Of a DNA stretch of 64,000 bases, positions 49,162-61,528 are shown piece after piece. The notes under the pieces were generated by a model. The model searched no databases. It worked only from the letters and a program-made list of their open reading frames with translations, and was not told the origin of the DNA. Position 1 is the stretch's first letter. Each line of letters starts with the position of its first letter. The position numbers and the translations under genes were made by a program. Source of the stretch: Lanius collurio (Eukaryota; Chordata; Aves; Passeriformes; Laniidae); assembly GCA_020086605.1 (NCBI GenBank), contig JACBWW010000003.1:60046504-60110503 (forward strand), written 5' to 3'.

Positions 49162-51058
49162 TTTACAAAAAAGCCTGTAAAAATACTTTTATGGTGAATA
49201 AAAAGGTCATTTATAGTGTTGTCAGAGACATTTATTTTGTTTTTCTCCTTTACTGGCAGCCACTACTCACTTCAGGCCTTGCACTGAACTTTTTATGAAG
49301 AATATGTGACATAAGAATATGTAAGTGATGATTTTGCTCTCATTTAACATCCCATCAATGCCTATCCCATCAATTCCTTCAGAGTGAGCTCTGACAAGCA
49401 CCCTTGTTAGGTGTGGTTCTGAATATAAAAAAGGTCTTTTGTCACTTTGTTCTCTTTTGCTGTCATTAAATGTCTAGAAATCTGAGAAACCTTTGAGGTC
49501 AGCTATCCTGTTCTTCCCACCAGGCTCATGCCTAATGTCTGGCTGGATTTTACTCAGTGCAAAAACAGCAACTCAAGAGGAGCTTCTGCTGCTTTAGGTA
49601 CTATCTTCTAAGCCAACAGATCTCCCCAACAGGATGTTAATTCTGTTACTTGGCCTAATATTTATTTTCCTTGATGACAATTTCATCATTGCATGGTTTT
49701 GTTTCACACTAAGCTCTGGTCTTTCCTCTCTGGTGAAATCCTTAAATATTGCTGATCAGGGTACACACAGGCACTTCATGGAATCCCAGAAGGGGTCAGG
49801 TTGGAAAGGACCACATTGGGTCACCTGGTCCAACCTCCCTGCTCCAGCAGGGTCATCCCAGAGCACATGACATGGAATTGTGACCAGATGGTGTCCAGAC
49901 TTGGTATCAGTCACAAACAGACCATTTTTGTCCATTATCTAGAGAGAAACATGCTGGTTTCCTTTCTCTGCTTCAACCATTTTGAAGGCTGACAGAGTGG
50001 GGAACACCATGGACTTGAAGAGAGTATTTTGTTAGCCAGATATGAGAGCCCAGTAATTTGCACTGTCCTTTGAAACGTGTGGCACACTTTTTAATCACTT
50101 AAAGCACAATACAGGCAAGTTGAGAATAGGAACACATGAAAGACCACCTTAAATCAATTACCTGGTGGAACTATAGCAGGGATGGACATGATACTGCATA
50201 TTTATGTCCTGATAGCAAGTCTGATCCTCTCAGGATGAGCCAAAATACATCTCTGTGACTGAGTGAACATGAAAGTATTTCCAGATTAAAAGTTGCTCTC
50301 ATTTCAAGGAAGAAAAAAAGACAAATGGAGTAGTGCTGCTATAGATGGAAATGATGGGAAGGCTGGACATGCAAATTGAGAAGCTGTCAAGCCACGTGCA
50401 GCACCACTCAGTAATCTCACTGTCATTGTATTACAAAAGGGAATGGAACATCTGAAGTTCAGCACATTATTAGTGAAGACTGCAGGATTAGCATTACTTA
50501 GCATTACCTAAACAAGCCACACTTTTGCTGATGATGCCATCTGCAAATGGGATCATGTTCCTCATGAACTCCCTGTTCAAACTTTCAGATACAGCTCAAA
50601 CATATCTACAAATAGCAAAAATTGTAATCTGGTGTGAAGAAATCCAACCACAAACCCAAATCAACAATCTATAAACTAGGACTTTGTGCACACCATCTGT
50701 TTCACTCAGCTCTGCTCTGTCAGCCCTGATACAATCATCCTTATTAAGAGATCAAAAGAATTACAAAATAAGAATCAGTATTATTTTTACTCAATACTAG
50801 TAGCTGAGTCCTCAGTTGAATCTCACTGCTCTTACATAAATACAACTCTACATGTAAGCAAGACAAGACAGGCTTGCAGTCTTTTAGGGCATAAAATGGG
50901 TTGATAATTCTACCTCCATAAAAGATTAGGTGGGACATAGGAAAGAAGTTCTCCATGAGTGGTCATTCTCAAACATTCCAGCATGCTTTTATCCCAAGTT
51001 TGATTTTCACAAGGGGCAGAAAAGTAAAACTTCCTCACTGGGTCAATTTTCACACTTA
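49162..51058. other. Spacer with one CR1 fragment
   Basis: Unique AT-rich sequence apart from the CR1 end at 49776-49900. No exon or RNA gene is recognised. Confidence 0.5.
49776..49900 (-). mobile_element. CR1 3'-end fragment
   Basis: TCATGGAATCCCAGAAGGGG, GGTTGGAAAGGACC, CACCTGGTCCAACCTCCC and GTCATCCCAGAGCACATG follow the inverted CR1 3' UTR, from a subfamily distinct from the 41328 copy. Confidence 0.85.
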
Positions 51059-52082
51059 CACTGTGTAGTGGTTTGGTTCGAAATATCCATTAGGTACTTA
51101 TTTTCCTTCTGTGAGATAAGAATTTGGAGAAAGCAAAGCAGGCACAAAACTTAAAAGAATATAAAGAAGTTTATTAACTTAAAGAAAGAAAAAAAAAAAA
51201 ATCAAACTAAACCTCCAGAACACTTCCCCCCACGTTTCTCCCTTCTCCCACTGACATCGTGAAAAAAGACAACCTTTGAGATTTTCAGTCAGTTTACCAC
51301 CTCTATAATAATCTCTTTTTCAGTTCACTTAAAGAGCAGGAGTCTCTCTTGCTCATGCTATGGAGACATCACCACAAGAAACAGTTATCTCATGGCTTCA
51401 ATGTCACAGTGAGACAGCCACCCGGGTTGGTTCTCTGCTCACATGTGGAAGTCCCTTCTCTTGACTTACAGCTCTCCCCACATTCGTTTTTGAGAGTTCA
51501 ATCTTGAGCTAATGGAGCACCATGATAAAGATGAGCTGTTCAGAAGCAGAGGTTCTCTTCATCTATCTCTGGGAGCATCTTCATCTCTAGGAACAGAGGT
51601 CTTCCTCTTCCCTGGGAGCAAGGGTCTTCATCACTTTCCTCTCTCTCTGTTCAAGCTTCTCATCAAATCACAGCTACTTCAACATTTGCTTATCTCAGCA
51701 CAGGTCCTTCTGCTCACAATTGCAGTTTGAATGGTCCACCCCCCATGCTGGCATGAAATTACAGTGGGTACTCTGATGTATCACAGTCCATCACCAGAGC
51801 TTTACAACAGAATTTCAGCTTCTACGCTTGAAACACCTCCTCTTTCTCCTCCCTCAGGGTTTCAGCTCTTCCTTCTTCACTGACTTTGGCATCTTTATGG
51901 TGTTTTCTTCACGTGCCTTCACCTTTCCTCTGACTCGGGAGAGGATTGATGTCTGCAGGCTTCATCTGTTCTGGAGAAATCTTATAGCACTAAAAGGGTT
52001 AATGTCACCCAAGCCTTGCAGCTGGAATTTGCCTCTCCCTGTTGGCCACAGGACCTTTGCCGGGTGGCCTCAGATGAATTTT

Positions 52083-52369
52083 GGCCGCACTGGGTGAGGC
52101 CGGCCCGGCCGAGCCGCGCCGCGGGGCCGCCCCTCAGAGCAGGGCGGGGGGCGCGGGCCCGCACACAGCGGGGCCGTGGGTGCAGCAGGGCCGCGGAGGG
52201 AACAGGGCCACACGGCCCCGACGTGGCTGTCTGCCAGCCGGCCTGGCCAGCGCTGGGCAGGCTGTGCTGGGTGTCCAGCGAGCAGAAGCGGCTCAGATCT
52301 CAGCCCAGCCGCGCTGCAGCCGACCCGCCCCGAGCAGGGCCCAGCGCGGCCCCGCTGCAGGCCCCCGGT
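52083..52369. promoter_or_regulatory. CpG-island-like block within the ERVL-like LTR
   Basis: I count about 33 CpG dinucleotides in roughly 290 bp, with very high GC, in a window otherwise AT-rich and CpG-poor. It lies wholly inside the LTR bounded at 51064 and 52909. It probably corresponds to the U3 promoter/enhancer region of that LTR on the minus strand. Frames open in several phases here because of base composition and show no protein family. The density of surviving CpGs suggests either recent insertion or lack of germline methylation. Confidence 0.6.
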
Positions 52370-52664
52370 TGTCACTGTAGGACACGAGAGCACACACGCG
52401 TGAACGCACAGCTGAAGGTGAGAAGAAAAAGGGAAGTTTATTTTCTGACTCCACTACTTATAGTTTTACAAAAGTGACAGTGGATTGGAGGGTGAGAGGG
52501 CCACCTCTCCAATGACACTGGACAAGTTACCAATCCATCAACTTTCTCCACCTCTACGAAGGAATGCAAAACAACTGAGTTGTTTACAGAAAAATGTGTG
52601 GGAAAGCTTGCAACTAGAATGAAAACATCAGAAGGCTAAAAGATTTCTAAAAATCAGGGTGACA
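52370..52664 (-). mobile_element. Nested 295-bp solo LTR, ERVK-like, inside the 51064-52909 LTR
   Basis: The element starts TGTCACTG and ends AGGGTGACA, so its termini are perfect 6-bp inverted repeats (TGTCAC/GTGACA). It is flanked by an exact 6-bp duplication, CCCGGT, at 52364-52369 and 52665-52670, as expected for an ERVK/betaretrovirus-type integrase. The minus strand carries AATAAA at 52437-52442, about 70 bp from its 3' end, giving minus orientation. There is no internal retroviral sequence. Because it interrupts the larger LTR, it inserted later. Confidence 0.9.
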
Positions 52665-52914
52665 CCCGGTTACCTACCCAAAAACTGGAAGCAAGAGAGC
52701 TTTCCCAGGGTTTGTTAGTTCTTAAATGTGGATCACAGAGGCATGTCAAGCTTCTTAAGCGGTTAAAAAAGCTGCCAATATTCAAACTAGCCAGTTGATT
52801 GGCTCTGTCAGGTGTAGAGGAAGCTGTAACCACCTCTTTGTAAAGAATCACGTCCATGGCTGATGGAGCCCTCTCCAACTAAGAACCCAAATTGTGCTAA
52901 ACCATGACACACTG

Positions 52915-54554
52915 ACACTTCACTGAGGCTTCTGCGATCAGACTCCTCCACAGGCAGGAGGGAAGAGTTCAATCCAAAAATCAAGTCCTGATCATGCCAG
53001 TTGAAGACAGCTCCAAAAGGTTCCCTCACAGCGCAGATTTTCTGCCCACTTGGATCTTAAATCATTTGAACAATTGAATATCTTGCAATATGATTTCTGC
53101 TACTTTCTTCCTTTCTCTACTAACAGTGCTAACAGTACTGCTCATTCTTGAGATGCAGGGGGTTTTCTTATGTGTTTTGGATTTGGCTTGTTTTGTTTTT
53201 TTTATTTACGTTTGTAAAGCACATATCCATGTTGTGAGCAAATTTATTGGAATGTGAAACCATTTTCCTTTATATTTATTGAACAGATGCAGTTCATATT
53301 CTATACAGCAGTGCTAAGATGCTGTGTGGACTAAGAAATTCTTTAGATGAATTAAAAATATTAAAATGTTTTGAAAATCTGAATTGCATCAATATCATGT
53401 CTGTAATTTTGTTAGAAAACATGCCATTAAAAGCAACAATTTGTGCTGCTTAGGTCATGGCAGAGCTGGGGAAAAAAAAGACCTAAACTGAAATGTATTT
53501 TCAAAATAATAGTAATAAAAAGGAAGCAGAAAATTCACATAAGTGTTTATGCTTTAGTATAGGAAAATGTGATATAACTCATCAATTTTAAATCAAGCCT
53601 TAAATTACATAGGTATGTATGGCTGTAATATACTGGAATTAAAACAAACAAAACCCCAAAACTCTTTGTCTGAAGACAGCCACAACTCTGCCAGACAGAA
53701 GTACTCAGTCTATCTGAAACAATGTACTTAGGAATTCTTGAGTGATGCACAGAAAAATATTTTTCTGTCCCCTTTTCAGAGAGGTTTTACACTAAGTTCA
53801 TTACTGCATGGTGAGCACGTGATCATGAGGCTCTTCCAAATGGCTTTAACAGAAAATAGGCTGTTTCAATAAATTCTAAGTTTTTGAGACTGCTTTCTTC
53901 TCTTCTAGATAACAGATTGTTCTTGTAAATCAACACTGAATTTCAACCAGTAAATACAAAACCACAGTTTCTTATGCAGATTAATCATTCTGATAACATT
54001 TGATGCATCAGTTTCTATCACATTATGAATGTTACTGAACATTTAATGGCTCATTCTTGCCAAGTTTACTGAGGATACAAAGAATCAACCCAGGCACTTG
54101 TGACCAGCTCCAGTCAATGACACAAAATAGCAAAAAGGTCTCCACCCTGCAAACTCAACATCCCCGGGCTTCTGCTGCACTGTGAAGACAAAGCTGCCAC
54201 AAAGTCAAACAATTCTCAGTTCTTTCCCATTACCAAATTTAAATTCCCCATTGCCACAGCTGAGGGAGAAACTGCCACTAAAGGTTTGCACTCTGATTTT
54301 ATCAACCAGCAGACTCAGACGACGCAGACAACCAACTCTCTACATTACATCCACTCAGTCAAAAGCTTTTTTCCACTTTTTTATCCAGAACATCCATAAA
54401 TAAGTTCAATCACACAGAATGGTCTGCCTGGATTTCATGCGGATTAGAGACTACTAACTGGAGGAATAAGCTGTCAGAGTCAATGCACACCAGCATTTTT
54501 AATTAGCCATGAAAGGGAAGCCAACACTTAAGAAATTAGAGCATTAGAATAAAA
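52915..54554. other. Spacer between the nested LTRs and the 3' UTR
   Basis: AT-rich unique sequence. It could hold further 3' UTR if a more distal polyadenylation site is used, but no clear signal was chosen. Confidence 0.4.
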
Positions 54555-55512
54555 CATGACAATTTTGTTATTTATTAATGATTTTTATAGCTCAAATTTA
54601 AAAATATTAAACTAGAAACAATTCAAGATTCATGAAGAAAAATCTGGAACTATATACATGCATAATTAAGAATATCTTGATTCTAGTCAATATTTACTTA
54701 AGCTTTTTGTACAAATTTTTTCACACAGTCGTATTTACAAAACATATGAACATATATCTCTTATAGCATTTACAAATCTTTTGGATATATATTTTTTTTT
54801 AGAAACAGAAGAATATTTCCTTGATTTGACAGTTTTGGTTTCACCTTATGATACTGGACAGGTATTTATTCAGAGGGATGGAAACAGTTAACATTATTCA
54901 AATAGCTAAATAACAATCATCCTACTGATACCCAGAATTATCACATATGGCTTTAAATACCTTCCAAACTCAAAGGATCATCTCACAGGTATAAACTACA
55001 GTCCATCTGTGCTGTGTTTCTAATCAAATCTCAAGCCTTTGTTAGGGTTAGATCCACAATTCAGCAGGTAATTTCTAAGCACGTACTCAGAGCTAAGAGG
55101 CCCTTTTAATTATAGAAAAAATAACTTTGCTTCTAGCCAAGTCAAGAGTATATGAAGTACGTATAAAATGGGATGTATGGGCTTTCCCAGACACTCTAGC
55201 TATCTTTATAGATGTTTTTTATCATGGGATACCACTGTTTAGAACAAACAATATTTGTGTGGATTTACTGGAATGAAGTGAGAGATCTTCTAAGGGGAAG
55301 AATACTTTTTCCTCAAAAGCATTTTCTACAAAACAAAAGTCTGAGAAGATTTTGCACATAATAAATTTAAGTTACTGATACAATCCAACCAGTTAGATCA
55401 CTTCAAAAATTAACTGAAAATCCATCAGCTTGCTTGGTTTTGGTTGGGACAAAACAACCCCAAACCTCTGGCTTTGGCAATTCAAGAAGTCACCTCCTTT
55501 GAACACTGTTCT
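54555..55512 (-). other. Probable 3' UTR of the ZNF407-like gene
   Basis: AT-rich, repeat-free sequence directly follows the stop codon on the minus strand. Candidate polyadenylation hexamers read on the minus strand are AATAAA at 54865-54870, AATAAA at 54571-54576 and the variant ATTAAA at 55105-55110. No larger frame is open. The distal limit is set at the last of these hexamers, and transcript data would be needed to choose between them. Confidence 0.4.
54571..54576 (-). terminator. Candidate polyadenylation signal (distal)
   Basis: A minus-strand AATAAA lies about 940 bp beyond the stop codon in T-rich surroundings. A second AATAAA at 54865-54870 is the alternative proximal site. Both are exact hexamers in AT-rich DNA, so chance occurrence is possible. 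Confidence 0.3.
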
Positions 55513-55752
55513 CTAGAGCTCCTGCACTGATTCTTCCACAGTTTGCTCCTCCACAGGCTGCACAGCCTCCTGAACATAAACAATGAATTCAGAAGCCTCT
55601 CCACCCTGGGTATAGACAGTCACTGTCTCGATGCCTTCCACCTCATCTGAGGACACCACCAGGTGATGCTGCTCTGACAGCTCCACCGAGGCCTGCTGCA
55701 GTGTCTCCTGGATCATCAGCGTGTGGTTGGCTGCCTGCTCCTCTTCCTTCAC
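55513..55752 (-). CDS. ZNF407: Terminal coding exon of a zinc-finger protein, probably ZNF407 (C-terminal 79 residues)
   Basis: The minus strand reads from GTG (V of VKEEEQAANHT) to a TAG stop at 55513-55515, ending in VEESVQEL. The exon follows a pyrimidine-rich acceptor ending CTCCTCAG, with the AG at 55753-55754, and starts in phase 0. A second acceptor, AG at about 55792-55793, would add 13 in-frame residues (through SFSMSPQ) and cannot be excluded. An in-frame stop just upstream blocks anything longer. The peptide is acidic and rich in Gln, Val and Glu (IETVTVYTQGGEASEFIVYV) and contains no C2H2 finger. It looks like the transactivation-like tail of a large multi-finger nuclear protein. 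I recognise it as the C-terminus of ZNF407, a very large C2H2 protein linked to transcriptional control, but this rests on memory of the family and not on a search. No other exon of the gene is visible here. The exon being coding is more certain than the gene name. Confidence 0.62.
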   Translation of the reverse strand: MKEEEQAANHTLMIQETLQQASVELSEQHHLVVSSDEVEGIETVTVYTQGGEASEFIVYVQEAVQPVEEQTVEESVQEL

Positions 55753-56629
55753 CTGAGGAGACATTGAAAAGCTTACAGAAATTCCACCTTCCTAAAAAGT
55801 ACCTGGTATTGGGATGATTAATGGAAATACAGCACACAAATCAGCAATCACACAGTTTTGAAAAAAAAAAAATCTAAGTTCTACAGAAAATGCAAGAACT
55901 TTTGATTAATGAGTGTGTAGCTAGGCAGAACACTGAAAGCAGCAACACAACATCTCAATTCTGTCCACAGAGCACTGAAAAGTTTCAGGTACATTGGTCT
56001 TTGGAGACAGTTTTAATTTCTCAGCAGTCACTCATTCAAAACTGCTCTTATTTAAATAAATCTGAACTCAAGCAATTCTTCTAGTAGTACTGAGATGAGA
56101 ATCCATCTAAAACCATGTAAAAACCACCTACTGTACCCATGTCTTTCTTTTTATCCTTAATCAATGACTGCTCATAGAAGTGCAAATTTCATTGTAAACC
56201 TTAAGGGGTTTTATTAGAAAAATGTGAAATACAAATACTACTGAAATAGATTCCTAAAGCCTACTGTTTGTGAGGCAGCAGTGTTTACTTTATTGAAAGG
56301 AGAGTGACAGAAACAAGTGAAAATAAAAGGTTTTTTACTGAATATTTTGCTTCTTGTCAAAAATTTTAAAAGCAACACAATCTGGTGTTGAATTCAAAAT
56401 TTATACAGGTGCCTGTAAATTATTGAAACACAGAATTCAAAACCAAATCTTAATCCTCTACCAACTCATATAAAATTCCTATGCAAAGTACTCCAGGCAA
56501 GTATAAATAAATCAGAAAACTGTAAGTCATGTGGAAGAAATGCATTCTCTCAAATGTTAGTGATAAAATAATTGGCTTTTAAGGAGAGAATGGAACAGCA
56601 GTTTTTCAGACATATGCAAAGGCATTTGT

Positions 56630-56722
56630 TAGTGGAAGGTCCCTGCCCATAGCAGGAAGGCTGGAATGAGATCATCTTTAAGGTCCTTTCCAATCCAAAC
56701 CATTCTAGGAATCTATGATTCC
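56630..56722 (+). mobile_element. CR1 3'-end fragment, intronic
   Basis: TTAGTGGAAGGTCCCTGCCC, GATCATCTTTAAGGTCC and CCAATCCAAACCATTCTAGG form the sense CR1 terminus with a decayed ATTCTATG repeat. It is antisense to the ZNF407-like gene. Confidence 0.88.
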
Positions 56723-57659
56723 ATTTGCTGGAGCTCAGTGTGCTCTTGCAGCACTGAACTCTTAAATGATCTTAAAAAGAAGAGGTCAGACAAGGTAGAC
56801 TCTACAAAGTGTGGAATCTAAATTACAGAAGTGAGAAAGGGCTAATATTTTTTTAGGTAGAAGCTGGCTCAAAAGTGAACAGCAGTAAGACAATCAAATT
56901 GAAGTAAATATAATTAAGATCATTAATGTTGTTTAAGAGGGGAGTGGGAACAGAAGGGAAGAACTACAATGAAGATTACAAGGATCTGTCTGGTCCCTTA
57001 GAGACCAGCAAGGACAAAAATAAGCCCTTGTATGTTTGTTTTCCTGATGCTCTTTTCTCATTTGATTTTTTTTCCCTAAGCAACCATTCCCTTTGTTATA
57101 CAGTGACTTTGCTTCTGACTTTTCTATTTCATGTTTAAAATATCTGTCAGAGGATTTTAGAGAAACACAAGCCCCTTAGGACTTCACAGCACTTTGAACT
57201 TTCACTCAATTGATAAGGCTATAGAAAGCTTTTTCTTGAACAATAACAAGTATGTCCAGGTGTTAAATTATTCAGAGGGCTCCAAGTCAGTATGGCTGCA
57301 ATCTACTGATGAAATATATGTGGGTTTTATATGGTGAAAGATTTAACATCTAAAGGGAATCTGGCCATTATCATTGACTTTAATGCAAAAGCACATTCAT
57401 GCCTACTGATGCTCACTCTGGCTTTGTTGCACAGGATTCAGGTTATAGGGATAAAAATATAGGAATGGAACGAAGTCCTTTCCACATTCTGCTTCTTTCA
57501 GCAAACATCTGAATGTTTTATTTAGAATACAGTTTAAATATCTCCTGCTGAACTTCAAGCTCAACACAGAAAAGTAGGTGATGGTGGATGTTTTTCTTGA
57601 CACAGTAAAATTTGCAACCACCCTCAAAAAGAACAAAATATGTTGTCTCAAAATACAGG

Positions 57660-57965
57660 TATCACAAAATCAAAGAGTAATGGAGTCACAGAATGGTTTG
57701 GAGATGATCTAGTTCCAACCCCTCTGCCATGGGCAGGGACATCTCCCACCAGACCCATCCTGTTTGGCCTCAAACACTTCCCCAGGGTTGAGGCACCCAC
57801 AACTCCTCTGGGCAATTTGTTCTCACATCTCACTACCCTCTGAGTAAAGAATTTCTTCCTAACATCTAATCTAAATCTCTCCTCTTTGAGTTGATAAACA
57901 ATCCCCCTCATCCTTTCCCTATCTGACCATGTCACAAGTCACTCTCTTTCTATAAGCCCCTTTCA
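57660..57965 (-). mobile_element. CR1 LINE fragment, about 300 bp, intronic
   Basis: TATCACAAAATCAAAGAG..GAATGGTTTGG, GATGATCTAGTTCCAACC, CTCTGCCATGGGCAGGGAC, GGCAATTTGTTCTCACATC and AAGAATTTCTTCCTAACATC give an inverted CR1 3' region, 5'-truncated. It lies in the same orientation as the host gene. Frames at 57640-57843 (plus) and 57648-57935 (minus) fall inside it and are not genes. Confidence 0.9.
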
Positions 57966-60900
57966 CAACATACTCCTCACTAATGGAAGCTTGAAAAGCA
58001 GGGAGCTAAATACTGAAAAATACCCATAGCGCTGTTAACTTGTTTCTCTTGCTGCTCCTAATCCACCCTTTTTTTATTTTTTAATAATGAAGAAACCCTA
58101 AATTGTACTGAGAACAACAGAGCTTTAGTGAATTCATACATGGAACTCGTCATAACTGTCCTCTCCTCTTTCCTGAGGGTACCAGACCCACTGTCAGCTC
58201 CTGTGTGGAAGTTAGGGACAAGATCTACCAGTGAATATTGCTCCTGGCCAGGAAAAGTCTAATCACCAGTCAGTTCAGACAGGAAGCAGCAGTTAAGAAA
58301 GTTAGGTAATTAGAATCTCACAGCTTGTTATGAATCAGCTCACAATTACAGCCCTTGATGCTAGAGATGCTCAAACAAATACAGAAATAGGAGTGTCTAA
58401 AATGTGGCCCTATAATTATGCAATATACACTAATCCCTCTTGTTTTAGTGCACTACACACAACCCTCTGACAACATGCCTCAGGCCAGAAAAATCACACT
58501 ATGTTTGCTGAGAGCTGCAAGAATTCACAACACAGTATGAAATGGATCTAACTGTTGTCATTCTAAATCAAAACCCATAAATAATTTTAAATATAGTCTT
58601 GTGAATGTACATAAATAATGAACAGAGGAAAATAAATAAAGCACAGTTGACATAAAAATGGAATGAAAGCAGAATCTCATTCAATTCAATAGCAGCAATC
58701 TAATACTTACTCGGTTTTATATGCTTTTGAAATGAAAATGGCCAATAAAGAAAGTTAATTTAACCTCCCTACCTGACTTTATTGGTGTGGGTTTATTACC
58801 CTTGTCATGCAGGGTAAAGAAAACGAATGGCTTTATTTCTGGTGTTTCTAGCTACCAGAATCTTTTTTGGACAGCTATCTGTAGTCCTTTTAGTTTGACA
58901 AATCACCACATTATTTGGGATATTTACATTTCAAATCAGTTCAATGTTTACATGCTTCTGCTTGGTTCCTATTAGATTGTTCCACAGGGAATAATCTCAA
59001 AATGTTAATTTACATCCCTCAAATTGAAGAAACAGTCGGACAGCTGTCATCTGAATGAATGAAGTCAATACACTCAATTCTCTTTATTGGCTTCTGAGAT
59101 CTTTTGAAGAGTAGCATCCAAGACCTCTTTTCTGTTTGAGAGTCAGCTGAAAAGCATCTGTCTGCTTATCCTTCATTAAAGAATGACAGCAAGGAGCTGA
59201 AGCCACACACAGCTGGTGCATTACATCAAGACAGTACCTGCATAAATATTCTTTATTAACTAAATCTGTCTCTCACAAAAGCCAATGAGACTTTCACCAC
59301 CATGCTTTCATAAGAAGCTCAACATCTCTAAATTCCAAATGTTAATTTACATATCCAAGAACCATCCAAATACATGGAAGCATTCATTACAAATGGGTCT
59401 CTCTTAGAGGAATCTCTTCCTCTCAAACCAAGAAAGTCTATTTAAATTGGAAATAAATGAATTCAAGCCATTAAGGAAAATATAATTCTTCCCTTTCCTG
59501 AAAAGGAGTGAAAAAATATATTTGCAGTAAGATGCTAAAGCCTTTTCCTTACTCTAGAGCTCATCCTGTGAAATACTGAAATATCTTCAATTTTATTTGA
59601 AGTCAGTAGGAGCTGCAGGTCCATTGTGTTTAAAACAGTTTTGCTCGGCTGGTCCCCAAATCCTCAATCCCTCCCTTGATTTCAGATTGAATGCTGCCTT
59701 TCAGTTTACCATGAAGCAGAAAAGTTAATCAGAGAGATCTTTCAGATTTTCAAAACCTTACACTAGGCTGCAGATGCTCCTATTTATATCATAAAATATC
59801 AGTAAGAAAATATACAAAATATCTGCAAAAAGGATTAAAATGAAAGCATTTTAGATCACAGAGAGCACCTGGATATGTGATGTGTCAGCTTACATCGGTG
59901 CCAACAAGTTTTTTCAGTATCATTTGAATAATTTCAACTCTTTATCAGTTCTGCTTTACATACAGTTATATTGTGTGAAAAAGACACAGAAAACACTAAG
60001 TTGATCATCTGAATCTCTACAATGAGCTACAAAACAAAGACAATCTGGTGCACAATGGTTTGGCAATAATAAGAGGCTTGAGTATGAAAGTCTTGTTTTG
60101 CATGAAATAAAAACAGCAAGGAGACAAATCTTCATATTGGTGATGCAGATTTTTAAAAAGTTTTAGCAATTGGCTGGTTGAATATATCCTGACAGAGGGA
60201 CTGTGACTGGACATGGCACTCATCTGGCAAAAGGCTGGATCATTCCACTTCATTTTGAGGCACAATAGCAACACTGCCACTGCTGTAGGAGCTCTAACAG
60301 GACAGTGATCTTGACACGAGGTTTTATCTGTACGTTACAGAGATGAGAACTCCTCAAAGGCTGAGGAAAGAGGGCCTCAGCCCCATTTAAAACTTTCCAT
60401 TGCTGTTACTGTCACAGGAAGCATCAAATTGCTCCACATTCTAAAACAAGTACAAAACTGTCAAATAACATATTTGTAACTCCATATACTGGCCAATTTT
60501 CTAGATTAACACCAGCACCCATCATCATGTCAGGACCAATTTAAGCCAGACTGATGCAAGGTTGTGTTGCTGAAGTACAATGTTCAGTAGCCTCTGATGT
60601 GACAGCCATGCTAATATTAGGTATTTACTTCTGAAGATGTGCTTTGCAATAAAATTCTTCTCTGTGATCTGCTTTGAGCTGATGTATAATCTTTGCTATG
60701 CCTTCCTACTGCTGTCACTTTGAAGAAAGTGACTTACCATGGTAGGATTTTACTGGAGCTTAAAGAGATCACAGAATAAAAGGATGAAAGGAACTAAAAT
60801 AAAGGGTGGAACACATGGAAATCCAGTGTTTTCTGGTTATCTTCTGATAAAGATTTGTTTAGTTATTGTAACAGCTGATTTACTTATTCTCCAGAACACA

Positions 60901-61507
60901 TTATGTCTAGGTTAAAAATAGGTTACTATGCTTTTCAGGAATGGATTTAACCCTTCACTTCAGCCTACATAAGTAGTAAAAACATCCATCCTGTCTCATC
61001 TTTCTGAATTGAAGGAAAAGAGAAAGAAGCTAGCAGTCAACTGCTGCTCTTTATTGTTAATATTAATGAAGTGCTTTGGATCAGGACCTGGATTGTGTCA
61101 GCTATGCTACATGAAAAGAGTAGTTCATGCCCCAAAGGCCTTATAATTTCAGTATCATTTCAATATAAAACAAGAGACAGTCAGCAGACACAGAAAAAGG
61201 GTGGTGAGAGAGTAAAACATAAATGAGACAGTGGTAGCTCTCTGTGACAGGCATTCATATCAATATACAATAATCTATCCACAGATAATTACTGTCATCA
61301 CAATTTTGACAAGTAATTGAGAGAAGACAATGAGGTACAAATTGCTCCTCATTAAAAATCCACATAACTAAGCACAATATGGAAGAAGGCATTAAGAAAC
61401 TTGTTTGAAAAAAGTAATGAGAATTTAAATCTTCGTGGACTGAGCAAAGGTAGGAGCCAAAATCTTTACAGCTAATGAGAAATGAGACTCTAAGTTGGAG
61501 AGGACTT

Positions 61508-61528
61508 AAAAAAAAAAAAAAAAAAAAC
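61508..61528. repeat. Poly(A) tract
   Basis: About 20 consecutive A, preceded by GTTGGAGAGGACTT, which faintly recalls a CR1 end. No clear element can be assigned. Confidence 0.7.

Larger units (their letters stand above)
51064..52909 (-). mobile_element. Long solo LTR of an ERVL-like endogenous retrovirus, hosting a nested LTR
   Basis: The element begins TGTAGTGGTTTGG on the plus strand and ends CTAAACCATGACA, giving imperfect inverted ends of the TG...CA type. It is flanked by an exact 5-bp target duplication, CACTG, at 51059-51063 and 52910-52914. A 5-bp duplication is typical of ERVL-class integrations. An AATAAA at 51170-51175 on the minus strand, about 110 bp from the left end, shows the LTR is transcriptionally oriented to the minus strand. 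Without the nested LTR and its extra target copy the length is about 1545 bp, close to the LTR at 45746. No gag, pol or env frame is present, so this is a solo LTR. It contains a CpG-dense block at 52083-52369. I associate its sequence with passerine ERVL LTRs, a statement from memory. Confidence 0.85.

Noticed and set aside
52016..52477. 153-codon Ala/Pro/Arg-rich frame over the CpG block
   Set aside because: It spans the boundary between two LTRs, is open in three phases through base composition and shows no protein family.
60768..60800. ATCACAGAATAAAAGGATG as a CR1 3' end
   Set aside because: Only the first few bases resemble CR1 and no CCTTCCAACC-like block follows.
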